A model generated the notes under the pieces. The model was not told where the DNA came from and searched no databases. It saw only the letters and a program-made list of their open reading frames with translations. From contig NZ_JAURWA010000014.1 of NCBI RefSeq assembly GCF_030655195.1, positions 1-59,934 of the forward strand: a stretch of DNA of 59,934 nt, given 5' to 3'. Source of the DNA: Patulibacter sp. GTDB taxonomy: Bacteria > Actinomycetota > Thermoleophilia > Solirubrobacterales > Solirubrobacteraceae. The position numbers and the translations under genes were made by a program. Within the stretch, counting starts at the first letter, position 1. The number at the start of each line of letters is the position of its first letter. This document shows positions 16,413 to 23,899 of this stretch, in pieces.

Positions 16413-17801
16413 ATGGCCGCCTCGTACTCGCGCAACCCGCTCCTGCGTCGCACGGGGACCTACCCGTTCCAGCGCCTGACCGAGGCGCGGGACCTGGCCG
16501 CGAGGCTCGGCGAGGAGGACCGGGCAGCTGCCGACACGGCCGGGTCGAACGGCGAGGCGGCCAGGTCGAACGGCGACGCGGCGCCCGTGGTCGGGGGCCC
16601 TCCGGCAGCCCCCGCATCGTCCCGGCTGATCGACCTGGGTGCCGGCGAGCCGCGCGAGCCGACGCCGAAGCTCATCCGTCGCGCGATGGTCGCGGCGATC
16701 GAGGAGGAGACCGTCTCCGCCTATCCGATGTCGGTCGGCCTGCCGGAGCTGCGCGCGGCGGTCGCCGACTGGATCGGCCGGCGCTACGCCGTCGCGCTCG
16801 ACCCCGACCGGCACGTCCTGCCGACGCTCGGGTCCAAGGAGCTGGTCTTCACGCTGGCCCAGGTCCTCGTCGACGTCGCCGGGGGCCGCGACCTGGTCGG
16901 CGTCCCGCAGCCGGCCTACCCGGTCTACGAGCGTGGCGCGCGGTTCGCGGGCGGTGAGGTCCTCGACCTGCCGCTGCACGCCGATCGCGGGTTCCTGCCC
17001 GACCTCGACGCGATCTCGGACGCCGACTGGTCGCGGCTCGCCCTGATCTGGGTCAACTACCCGAACAACCCCACGGCCGCCGTGGCCTCGCGCGAGTGGT
17101 ACCGCGGCGCGGTCGCCCGTTGTCGCGAGCACGGTGTCGTGCTGGCCAGCGACGAGGCCTACAGCGAGCTGTGGTTCACGGGCGACGCACCGGACTCGGC
17201 CCTGCAGATCGGGGCCGGTGGTGACGACCTCGAGGGGGTCCTCGTCGTCAACACCCTCTCGAAGCGCTCCTCGATGCCGGGGTACCGCTCGGGCTTCGTG
17301 GCCGGGGACGCCGAGCTGATCGCGGCCCTGAAGGCGTTCCGGCCCAGCGTCGGCGTCGCCCCGCAGCGGTTCGTCCAGAAGGCCGCCGTCGCCGCCTGGC
17401 AGGACGAAGGGCACGTCGTCGAGGTCCGCGACCGCTACCGGCACAAGCTCGCGCTGCTCCAGCCCGGTCTGGACGCCCTGGGACTCGTCGACGCGGGCGG
17501 CCCGGCCTCGTTCTTCCGTTGGCTGGCCGTCCCGGGCGACTGGGCGTCGGCCCCGTGGGCGTCCCGGGCCCTGGCCGACCCCCGCACCGCCGAGCTGGTC
17601 TCGATCCTCACCGACGGGGACCCGGACGACCGGGGCAGCGCCGCCTACGCCGCCGCCCTCCTGCGTGCGGGCATCGTCGTCGCCCCGGGAGCCTTCTTCG
17701 GCCCGGCCGGCGAGGGCTACGTCCGTGCCGCCCTGGTCCCCACCGCGGAGGACTGCGCGGAGGCGGCTCGGCGACTGGTCGCCCTGACGTCCGACGACTG
17801 A
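16413..17801 (+). CDS. dapC: Succinyldiaminopimelate transaminase
   Basis: A 462-residue fold-type I PLP aminotransferase. With glutamate it converts N-succinyl-2-amino-6-ketopimelate to N-succinyl-LL-DAP. The start 'YSRNPLLRRTGTYPFQRL' is the DapC signature. The active site shows 'VNYPNNPT', 'LASDEAYSELWF', and the Schiff-base lysine in 'VVNTLSKRSSMPGYRSGF'. It is longer than usual because of an Ala/Gly-rich insert at about 33-68 made partly by a 21-bp tandem duplication. The ATG lies 9 nt after TAGCGT (16398-16403). Linkage to dapE and dapD supports the function over other aminotransferases. Confidence 0.91.
   Translation: MAASYSRNPLLRRTGTYPFQRLTEARDLAARLGEEDRAAADTAGSNGEAARSNGDAAPVVGGPPAAPASSRLIDLGAGEPREPTPKLIRRAMVAAIEEETVSAYPMSVGLPELRAAVADWIGRRYAVALDPDRHVLPTLGSKELVFTLAQVLVDVAGGRDLVGVPQPAYPVYERGARFAGGEVLDLPLHADRGFLPDLDAISDADWSRLALIWVNYPNNPTAAVASREWYRGAVARCREHGVVLASDEAYSELWFTGDAPDSALQIGAGGDDLEGVLVVNTLSKRSSMPGYRSGFVAGDAELIAALKAFRPSVGVAPQRFVQKAAVAAWQDEGHVVEVRDRYRHKLALLQPGLDALGLVDAGGPASFFRWLAVPGDWASAPWASRALADPRTAELVSILTDGDPDDRGSAAYAAALLRAGIVVAPGAFFGPAGEGYVRAALVPTAEDCAEAARRLVALTSDD
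16538..16579 (+). repeat. 21-bp tandem duplication inside dapC
   Basis: Two adjacent 21-nt units (16538-16558 and 16559-16579) differ at two positions. They encode a doubled Ser-Asn-Gly-(Glu/Asp)-Ala-Ala segment in the extra N-terminal insert of DapC. The frame is kept, and the insert is outside the catalytic core. Confidence 0.8.
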
Positions 17802-17995
17802 CGGTCCGCTCGGGTGGTGCGCGCGCTCGGGGTGGCGCGTGTTCCCGGGCGTCGCTCTCGCGACCCGTCCCGCCTCCGCGCCGAACGCAGACACCCCTAA
17901 CCGGGAGCGCCCCACGGGACGGGCTCGTCGCGCACTCGGCGGCTGCGGCCCGACCAATCGCCGACCAGGGGACCCGTGTCGCCCCGGTGCCGAAC

Positions 17996-18015
17996 GCGTC
18001 ACGGCATCGTGACGC
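17996..18015. promoter_or_regulatory. Perfect palindrome, candidate operator of the XRE regulator
   Basis: GCGTCACG-GCAT-CGTGACGC is an exact 8+4+8 inverted repeat. It sits just upstream of a -10-like hexamer (18021-18026), over the expected -35 area, and 84 nt before the XRE start codon. The size and position fit a dimeric helix-turn-helix protein repressing its own gene. Confidence 0.5.
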
Positions 18016-18043
18016 AGCCCTACAACAGGCATGTCGTTCGCTT

Positions 18044-18081
18044 GAGTCGTACGGCGCATCGCCCGATGCGCCAGACGACTC
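18044..18081 (+). promoter_or_regulatory. Leader hairpin before the XRE regulator gene
   Basis: GAGTCGT (18044-18050) and ACGACTC (18075-18081) pair. After a 2x2 internal mismatch, GGCGCATC (18053-18060) and GATGCGCC (18065-18072) pair around a GCCC loop. The 15-bp hairpin ends 9 nt before the GAGG Shine-Dalgarno (18090-18093). It could be a second operator or an RNA element governing translation. There is no U-tract, and a gene follows at once, so a terminator is less likely. Confidence 0.5.
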
Positions 18082-18098
18082 AGGCCGCAGAGGTGGAC

Positions 18099-18737
18099 AT
18101 GACCGTTTTCGACGATCGACGGGGCGGGACCGACGGCAGGGAGACGGATCCCCGGGACACGGGTCTCCGGAACGGGAATCACTGGGAGGCCCACGACGAC
18201 GACCTGGCTCCCCGTGACCTGGCTCCCGGTGTCCCGGGTCCCGCTGACGTGGGTCCCCGTGATCCGGGTCCCCACCGGTCGGAGGCGGTCGACGTCTACG
18301 ACGAGGACGATCCCGAGCCCGACGTGCTCCCCGGAGGTGGTTGGGCGGCGCACGACCTGAGCGTCGTCGCCCCGGTGGTCGCCGCGCGCCCCACGCCGAC
18401 GCCGGACGACGTCCTTCGACGGGCGGTGGCGACGATGCTGATCACCTGGCGCCTCGCCCGTGGCCTGTCCCAGCGCGAGGTGGCGCGACGGATCGGGGTC
18501 AGCCAGGCGCGGCTCTCGCGCCTGGAGCGCGGCACGGTCGACGTCTCGGTCGCGCTGCTCCACCGCGTCGCCCAGCTGACCGGGAGCTCGCTGGTGATCA
18601 GGATCACCCCGCTCCGTGCCGGTCGATCCGTGCGCCGGGACGTCCTCGAAGGCCGCCTCGGCGACGCGATGGTGCACGTGGCGGTGGACGGACCGAGTGC
18701 TCGCCGGTCGCGCCCGGGCGGCTCCACGATGCCGTGA
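18099..18737 (+). CDS. XRE-family helix-turn-helix regulator with pentapeptide-repeat N-terminus
   Basis: A 212-residue DNA-binding protein. The N-terminal 90 residues are acidic and low-complexity and contain five degenerate pentapeptides (Asp-x-Ala/Gly-Pro-x) encoded by a 15-nt tandem repeat. An XRE helix-turn-helix follows at about 107-160 ('RRAVATMLITWRLARGLSQREVARRIGVSQARLSRLERG'). The tail is basic. I placed the start at the ATG at 18099 because of GAGGTGG just upstream; longer in-frame readings would include the hairpin. It is flanked by dapC and dapD, so control of lysine/DAP genes is possible but unproven. Confidence 0.8.
   Translation: MTVFDDRRGGTDGRETDPRDTGLRNGNHWEAHDDDLAPRDLAPGVPGPADVGPRDPGPHRSEAVDVYDEDDPEPDVLPGGGWAAHDLSVVAPVVAARPTPTPDDVLRRAVATMLITWRLARGLSQREVARRIGVSQARLSRLERGTVDVSVALLHRVAQLTGSSLVIRITPLRAGRSVRRDVLEGRLGDAMVHVAVDGPSARRSRPGGSTMP
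18201..18275 (+). repeat. Five tandem copies of a degenerate 15-nt unit
   Basis: Units of 15 nt (first GACCTGGCTCCCCGT, last GATCCGGGTCCCCAC) lie head to tail in frame inside the XRE gene. They encode five pentapeptides of the type Asp-x-(Ala/Gly)-Pro-x; the third has Val for Asp. Conservation at nucleotide level suggests fairly recent slippage. Confidence 0.8.
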
Positions 18738-18839
18738 CCGGTGGTCGGCCCGGTCGGGGCCGCGGGACCCCCGGGGCCGCACCCAGGGCGCGGACGCCCG
18801 GCGGACGTCCGTCCGAACCGATCTCGTAGGCTCAGGCGC

Positions 18840-19853
18840 GTGAGCGATCAGCAGCAGCAGAACGGGGCCTTCGGACTGGGCCTGGCGACGATCTCCGAGG
18901 CCGACGGGCGCACGCTCGACGTCTTCTTCCCCGCACCCGTCCTGGGCCTCGACGCCGACGCGGTGGCCGCGACCAAGCACCACGGGAGCACCGGCACGAC
19001 CGAGGTGCCGTTCGCGCGGGCCACGACCGCCGGCAGCGGCGCGCTGGCCGCCTCGATCGGCCGGGACGCCGGCCGCGGCGTGCGCATCGCGGCCGTCGCC
19101 ACGGTCATCGAGGATCTCGCGGCCGCACCGGTCGACGCCGCCGACGTCTACCTGCGGCTGCACCTGCTCTCCCACCGGCTGGTGCGCCCCCACGGCCTCT
19201 CGCTCGACGGCATGTTCGGCCTCCTGACCAACGTCGTCTGGACCTCCCAGGGACCGTGCGCCGTCGAGGGGTTCGAGCAGACCCGTCTGCGCCTGCGCGC
19301 CGAGGGCCGGCCCGTCGCCGTCACCTCGATCGACAAGTTCCCCCGGATGACGGACTACGTCGTCCCGAGCGGCGTGCGGATCGGTGACGCCGACCGCGTG
19401 CGCCTGGGCGCCCACCTGGCCGAGGGCACGACGGTCATGCACGAGGGCTTCGTCAACTTCAACGCCGGGACGCTCGGCGCGTCGATGGTCGAGGGCCGCA
19501 TCTCCGGCGGCGTCGTCGTCGGCGACGGTACGGACGTCGGCGGCGGCGCGTCGATCATGGGGACCCTCTCGGGCGGCGGCACCGAGGTCATCTCGCTCGG
19601 CGAGGGCTGCCTGCTGGGCGCCAACGCCGGCGTCGGCATCTCGCTCGGCGACGGCTGCGTCGTCGAGGCCGGCCTCTACGTCACGGGCGGCACCGTCGTC
19701 GCCCTCCCCGACGGCACGACGGTGAAGGCGCGCGAGCTGTCGGGCAAGGACGGCCTGCTGTTCCGCCGCGACTCGCAGACCGGCGCCGTCGTCGCCCTCG
19801 AGCGCTCGGGCTCCTGGGGCAGCCTCAACGCCCAGCTGCACGCCAACGACTGA
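18840..19853 (+). CDS. dapD: Tetrahydrodipicolinate N-succinyltransferase, actinobacterial type
   Basis: A 337-residue succinyl-CoA-dependent enzyme that makes N-succinyl-2-amino-6-ketopimelate. The N-terminal domain carries '[10 protein letters not shown]'. The C-terminal left-handed beta-helix shows hexapeptide turns ('[27 protein letters not shown]', '[23 protein letters not shown]', '[25 protein letters not shown]'). The arrangement is that of the large actinobacterial DapD rather than the shorter proteobacterial form. The GTG at 18840 lies 7 nt after TAGGCT (18827-18832). It converges with dapF across a hairpin. Confidence 0.93.
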   Translation: MSDQQQQNGAFGLGLATISEADGRTLDVFFPAPVLGLDADAVAATKHHGSTGTTEVPFARATTAGSGALAASIGRDAGRGVRIAAVATVIEDLAAAPVDAADVYLRLHLLSHRLVRPHGLSLDGMFGLLTNVVWTSQGPCAVEGFEQTRLRLRAEGRPVAVTSIDKFPRMTDYVVPSGVRIGDADRVRLGAHLAEGTTVMHEGFVNFNAGTLGASMVEGRISGGVVVGDGTDVGGGASIMGTLSGGGTEVISLGEGCLLGANAGVGISLGDGCVVEAGLYVTGGTVVALPDGTTVKARELSGKDGLLFRRDSQTGAVVALERSGSWGSLNAQLHAND

Positions 19854-19883
19854 CCGGTCGCGCGGCGCCGCGCGAGCGACCGG
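19854..19883. terminator. Hairpin between convergent dapD and dapF
   Basis: The arms CCGGTCGC (19854-19861) and GCGACCGG (19876-19883) enclose a further GC-only self-complementary core. It begins right after the dapD stop and ends 16 nt before the dapF stop, so it can end transcription from both sides. There is no U-tract. Confidence 0.55.
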
Positions 19884-19899
19884 CCGCGTCGCGCGGCGC

Positions 19900-20805
19900 T
19901 CAGTCCAGCGCGCGCAGGGCCGAGATCAGCTCGTCCGACGCCTCCGCGGCGTAGACCGGGACCGCCCAGCCCGTGAGGTCGACGCCCAGGTCGTCGGAGA
20001 CGTCGACGGTCAGCTCGCCACCGTCGAGGCGCACGAGGACCGACTCGCCGTCCCCGTCCCCCGCGCCGGTGCCGCCGCCGTCCAGGACGTAGGCCACCGC
20101 CGCGCCCGAGGCCCCGGTACCGGAGGACATCGTCTCCCCCACGCCGCGCTCGAAGATGCGGGCCCGGATCACGCCGGGCTCGAGCTCGCAGAACCACGAG
20201 ACGTTCGTGCGCTGCGGGAACAGCGGGTGGTGCTCGATCGCGGGGCCGATCGCCGGCAGGTCCAGCGCCTCGAGCGTCGCGACGTCCGCGACGCGGATCG
20301 CGCACTGCGGGTTGCCGATCTTCACGTGCTGGTACGTCCAGCGCCCGGGCGGCCCGTCGCCCGGCACGGGCTCGAGCGACTCCGCGCCGTCCAGGGTCCC
20401 CCGGCCGTCCTCGGCGCCCAGGTGGTCGGCGCTCCGCGTGGACGCGCGGCCCATGTCGACCCGGCAGGTGGTCTCCGACAGGATCGTCGGCCGGATCTCG
20501 CCCGCCGCCGTCGTGATCGAGAACTGGTCGCGGTCGGTCCAGCCGCGGCGGCGGAGGTACATGATCGCCTCGCGCGCCCCGTTGCCGGAGAGCTCGGCCT
20601 CCGAGCCGTCGGGGTTCATGATCCGCAGCGCGGCGACCGTGCCGGGCTCCGTCGGCGGGGCGAGCTCGAGCACGCCGTCGGCACCGGGCCCCAGGTGCGG
20701 GTCGCAGAGCAGCCGCGCGCGGGCCGCCGTCAGCGGCACGGGCAGGCCGTCGCGTTCCACCACGAGGTAGTCGTTGCCGAGCGCCTGCCACTTCTCGAAC
20801 CGCAT
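19900..20805 (-). CDS. dapF: Diaminopimelate epimerase homologue lacking both catalytic cysteines
   Basis: A 301-residue protein with the two-lobed DapF layout: 'FEKWQALGNDYLVVE', 'GPGADGVLEL', 'NPDGSEAELSGNGAREA' and 'ERGVGETMSSGTGASGAAVAYV'. DapF interconverts LL- and meso-DAP using two cysteines. Here Ser73 replaces the first (codon TCC, complement of 20587-20589) and Ser228 the second (TCC, complement of 20122-20124). The GNPH histidine is also Gln167. Glu219 and Asn64 are kept. Linkage to dapD, dapC and dapE argues that it still works in the pathway, perhaps with altered chemistry. TAGACT (complement of 20813-20818) lies 7 nt before the ATG. Confidence 0.85.
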   Translation of the reverse strand: MRFEKWQALGNDYLVVERDGLPVPLTAARARLLCDPHLGPGADGVLELAPPTEPGTVAALRIMNPDGSEAELSGNGAREAIMYLRRRGWTDRDQFSITTAAGEIRPTILSETTCRVDMGRASTRSADHLGAEDGRGTLDGAESLEPVPGDGPPGRWTYQHVKIGNPQCAIRVADVATLEALDLPAIGPAIEHHPLFPQRTNVSWFCELEPGVIRARIFERGVGETMSSGTGASGAAVAYVLDGGGTGAGDGDGESVLVRLDGGELTVDVSDDLGVDLTGWAVPVYAAEASDELISALRALD

Positions 20806-20835
20806 CGCGCGGAGTCTAGGGCGCGGACCGTCGGC

Positions 20836-21753
20836 TCAGGCGCCGGCGAGCAGCGGCGCGACGATCCGTGCCGCGACCGCGTCGACGTCCGGATCGCCGG
20901 TGAGGTCGACGACCTCGACGCCCGGCAGCTTGCGCATCCAGGTCAGCTGGCGCTTCACGTAGCGCCGGGTGTCGCGGCGCATGCGGTCCTCGTCGTCCTG
21001 CAGCAGCGGTTCGAAGCCGTGCGCCTTGCGCGCCGTCGCCGAGGCGCCGGCGGCGTCCGCGGCGCGGACCTCGTCGGAGGCGCCCGCGGCGAGCATCGCG
21101 TCGATCCGGACGTCGATCCGGGCCCGGATCTCGTCCCGGTCGCGCACCAGACCGACCAGCCGCGTCGGGTGCCGCGTCTCGTCCGTCCACAGGGCGCTGG
21201 GGCCCTCCGGCGGCCGCAGCTCGCCCATCTCGTGCAGCTCGAGCGTGCGGACCAGCCGGGAGCGGTCGCGCGGGGCGATGCCCGCGACCGCCCAAGGGGC
21301 GACCGCCCGCAGTCGCTCGTGCAGGGCCTCGGGGCCGTCGCGCAGCAGCTCGGCCTCCAGTCGGCCGCGGAGCTCGGGCGGCGCCTGCGGCCGGAGCGCG
21401 AGCTCCGTCAGGGCGGCCCGCAGGTACAGCCCCGTCCCGCCGACGACCACCGGTGTCCGGCCGGCCGCCAGTGCGGCGTCGATCTCGGCGTGCGCCAGCT
21501 CGGCGAAGCGCCCCGCCGAGCACGACTCGGTGATCGGCAGGACGGCCACGAGCCGGTGCTCGAGGTCGTCCTGCTCCAGGGCGTCCCGGGCACCGGTCAG
21601 CGTCTCGATGCCGCGGTAGACCTGCATCGCGTCCGCCGAGACGGCGACCGGGTCGCGACCCGCCGCCCGCAGCGCCCGCCCGACGGCGAGCGCGATCGAG
21701 GTCTTGCCCACCGCGGTCGGGCCGAACAGCGCGATGACGGAGGGCGTCCTCAC
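20836..21753 (-). CDS. miaA: tRNA dimethylallyltransferase
   Basis: A 305-residue enzyme that transfers a dimethylallyl group to A37 of tRNAs reading UNN codons. The P-loop 'FGPTAVGKTSIALAVG' (about 10-25), 'VSADAMQVYRG' with the catalytic Asp, 'VVGGTGLYLRA' and 'RKAHGFEPLLQDDEDRMRRDTRRYVKRQLTWMRK' are in the family order. The GTG start at 21751-21753 has CATACT 7 nt upstream. This hexamer overlaps the -10 of the divergent FIST gene. MiaB, which acts next on the same base, is encoded about 2 kb away (23900-25378) on the same strand. Confidence 0.94.
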   Translation of the reverse strand: MRTPSVIALFGPTAVGKTSIALAVGRALRAAGRDPVAVSADAMQVYRGIETLTGARDALEQDDLEHRLVAVLPITESCSAGRFAELAHAEIDAALAAGRTPVVVGGTGLYLRAALTELALRPQAPPELRGRLEAELLRDGPEALHERLRAVAPWAVAGIAPRDRSRLVRTLELHEMGELRPPEGPSALWTDETRHPTRLVGLVRDRDEIRARIDVRIDAMLAAGASDEVRAADAAGASATARKAHGFEPLLQDDEDRMRRDTRRYVKRQLTWMRKLPGVEVVDLTGDPDVDAVAARIVAPLLAGA

Positions 21754-21774
21754 GGCCGTGAGTATGGTGAATCG
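21754..21774. promoter_or_regulatory. Overlapping divergent -10 elements between miaA and FIST genes
   Basis: Only 21 nt separate two divergent start codons. Top strand: TATGGT at 21763-21768, then 6 nt, then GTG (21775). Bottom strand: CATACT (complement of 21761-21766), then 7 nt, then GTG (21753). The two hexamers overlap by four base pairs, so the polymerases would compete and both mRNAs would be leaderless. Confidence 0.6.
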
Positions 21775-22944
21775 GTGCCCGTCGTCGTCGGATCCGGCTT
21801 CTCCCCCGCCCCTGCCGTCGGCGTGGCGGCCGCCGACGCGGCCCGCGAGGCGCTGGGCGCGCTGCGCGGCGCGTCGTGCGACGTCGCGATGGTGTTCGTC
21901 GCCGGGGACCTCGTGACGGAGACCACCGACGCCCTGCGGATCGTGCACGAGATCCTCGAGCCCGGCGACGTCGTCGGCACCACCGCGGGCGGCCTGCTCG
22001 CCGGCGGTCAGGAGCACGAGCAGGGCGACGGCGTGGCGGTCTGGGCGATCTCGCTCGGCGATGCGGGCCGGGCCGAGGTCTTCGAGCTGCACGCCACCGA
22101 GGTCGAGGAGGGGATCGCCCTCAGCGGCCTGCCGTCCGTCGAGATCGGCGTCACCTCCGCCATCGTCCTGCTGGCCGACGTCTCCCGGCTGCCGCTCGAG
22201 GCGACCCTGCAGGCGTTCGAGGAGCACCTGCCGGGCGTCCCCGTCGTGGGCGGCGTCCCGTCCCTGGTGCCGCCCGACGGCCGGGCGCTGCTGCGTGGCA
22301 CCGGCCAGAGCTCCGCCGCCGCGGTCGGCATCCGCTTCGAGGGCGTCGAGGTCCTGCCGCTCGTCTCGCAGGGCGCCCGTCCGATCGGGCCCGAGCTGAC
22401 CGTCACCGCCGGCGAGGGCGCCGTGATCCGCGAGCTCGCGGGCCGCCCGGCGATCGACGTCCTGCGCGACACCGTCGACAGCCTCGACGACGACGACCGG
22501 GAGCAGATCCGCCACGGCCTGCTGCTCGGGCTCGTGGTGCAGCCCGGCCAGCCCGAGTACGGCACGGGCGACTTCATCGTCCGCGGCCTGGCGGGTGCCG
22601 ACCCCGAGACCGGTGCGGTCGTCGTCGGCGCGCCGGTCGCCGTCGGGCAGGTCGCCCGTCTGCACGTCCGCGACCCGCAGACCGCCACGAGCGACCTCGA
22701 GGACGCCCTGGCGCTCCGCCGGGCCGCGGCCGGCTCGGCGCAGATCGCGGGCGCCCTGGCGTTCACCTGCAACGGCCGCGGCCGCGAGATGTTCGGGCAC
22801 GACCACCACGACGCCGACGCGATCCAGCGCGAGCTCGGGCCGCTGCCGCTGATCGGCATGATCTCCGCGGGCGAGATCGGCCCCGTGGGCGGTCGGCCGT
22901 TCGTGCACGGCTTCACGGCGACGGTCGCGGTCTTCCTGAGCTGA
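21775..22944 (+). CDS. FIST-domain signal-transduction protein
   Basis: A 389-residue cytoplasmic protein with an N-terminal FIST_N domain (about 20-210: 'DVAMVFVAGDLVTETTDALRIVHEILEPGDVVGTTAGGLLAGG', 'VPVVGGVP') and a C-terminal FIST_C domain (about 215-385: 'AIDVLRDTVDSLDDDDREQIRHGLLLGL', 'GALAFTCNGRGREMFGHDHHDADAI', 'PLIGMISAGEIGPVGGRPFVHGFT'). FIST domains are proposed to bind small ligands such as amino acids and often sit on sensory proteins, but no transducer is fused here. The role is unknown. The start is probably leaderless and is shared divergently with miaA. Confidence 0.86.
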   Translation: MPVVVGSGFSPAPAVGVAAADAAREALGALRGASCDVAMVFVAGDLVTETTDALRIVHEILEPGDVVGTTAGGLLAGGQEHEQGDGVAVWAISLGDAGRAEVFELHATEVEEGIALSGLPSVEIGVTSAIVLLADVSRLPLEATLQAFEEHLPGVPVVGGVPSLVPPDGRALLRGTGQSSAAAVGIRFEGVEVLPLVSQGARPIGPELTVTAGEGAVIRELAGRPAIDVLRDTVDSLDDDDREQIRHGLLLGLVVQPGQPEYGTGDFIVRGLAGADPETGAVVVGAPVAVGQVARLHVRDPQTATSDLEDALALRRAAAGSAQIAGALAFTCNGRGREMFGHDHHDADAIQRELGPLPLIGMISAGEIGPVGGRPFVHGFTATVAVFLS

Positions 22945-23059
22945 GCCCGCGGTCCACCCGGCGCCCCGGGCCGTCTCGGGGGCGACCGTCGGCACCGGGC
23001 CGCCTCCGGGCCGCCCGTCGCCGGAGGGGGACCGCGTGGCCCGCGCTAGGGTGCCGCCC

Positions 23060-23851
23060 ATGCAGCTGCGCGGATCGACCGTCCTGATCACCGGTGCGAC
23101 GGGCGGACTGGGCGCGGCGATCGCCCGTGCCCTGCACTGCGAGGGCGCGTCGCTCGTCCTGACCGGCCGCCGCACCGCCGTTCTCGAGCCCCTGGCGGCC
23201 GAGCTCGGCGCCCTGGCCGTCGCCGCGGACCTCGCGGACCCGCTGGACGTCCAGCGCCTCGCCGACGACCACGGGTCCGTCGACGTGGTCGTCCACAACG
23301 CGGCGCTGCCGGCCAGCGGCCCGCTCGACGACTTCTCCCTCGAGGAGCTCGACCGGGCGCTCCAGGTCAACCTCCGCGCGCCGATCGCCCTGACGCGGCT
23401 CCTGCTGCCGGAGATGAAGCGCCGCGGCAGCGGCCACCACGTCTTCGTCAGCTCGATGTCGGCGAAGGTGCCGACGGCCGACGCGAGCCTCTACGCGGCG
23501 ACGAAGCTCGGCCTCCGCGGCTTCTCGCAGGGGCTGCGCCCCGAGCTGGGCCCCCTCGGCATCGGCGTCAGCACCGTCTTCCCGGGCTTCGTCCGCGACG
23601 CCGGGATGTTCGCCGAGACGGGTGTGCAGCTGCCCCCCGGCGTCGGGACGAGCACCCCCGAGCAGGTCGCCGCGGGCGTCGTGCGGGCGATCGTCCGCGA
23701 CCGCGGCGAGATCGACGTCGCGCCCCTCGGCGTCAAGGCCTCGGGCGTGCTCAACGGCCTGTTCCCGGGGCTCCCGGCGAAGGTCGCCGCCAGGGTCGAC
23801 GGCGGCCGGGTCGGCAGCGAGATGGCTGCCGCCCAGAAGGTCAAGCGCTAG
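23060..23851 (+). CDS. SDR-family oxidoreductase
   Basis: A 263-residue classical short-chain dehydrogenase. The NAD(P)-binding motif 'LITGATGGLGAAIARAL' is at about 10-26, with 'VHNAALP' (NAG variant) and the catalytic 'VSSMSAKVPTADASLYAATKLGLRGF' holding Ser, Tyr and Lys. A basic residue pair 'TGRR' after strand 2 suggests NADPH. The substrate is unknown. The ATG lies 7 nt after TAGGGT (23047-23052). The 115 nt upstream hold nothing else recognisable. Confidence 0.87.
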   Translation: MQLRGSTVLITGATGGLGAAIARALHCEGASLVLTGRRTAVLEPLAAELGALAVAADLADPLDVQRLADDHGSVDVVVHNAALPASGPLDDFSLEELDRALQVNLRAPIALTRLLLPEMKRRGSGHHVFVSSMSAKVPTADASLYAATKLGLRGFSQGLRPELGPLGIGVSTVFPGFVRDAGMFAETGVQLPPGVGTSTPEQVAAGVVRAIVRDRGEIDVAPLGVKASGVLNGLFPGLPAKVAARVDGGRVGSEMAAAQKVKR

Positions 23852-23899
23852 CGGCCGGCCGGTCGCACCACGGGCCGCCGTCGCGCCGCCGTCCCGCCC

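Larger units (their letters stand above)
17802..18098. other. Intergenic region, dapC to XRE regulator
   Basis: A 297-nt stretch with no convincing gene. The first 190 nt show nothing beyond GC-rich sequence. The last 100 nt hold a perfect palindrome (17996-18015), a -10-like TACAAC at 18021, a 38-nt hairpin (18044-18081) and the Shine-Dalgarno of the next gene. Confidence 0.6.

Noticed and set aside
18201-18275. Possible CRISPR-like array
   Set aside because: The units are 15 nt, contiguous without spacers, and in frame within a coding sequence.
13749-19841. A 2030-codon minus-strand open frame
   Set aside because: Only its last 450 codons (hflX) are real. The rest lies antisense to dapE, dapC, the XRE gene and dapD and has Arg/Gly/Ala-rich shadow composition caused by high GC.
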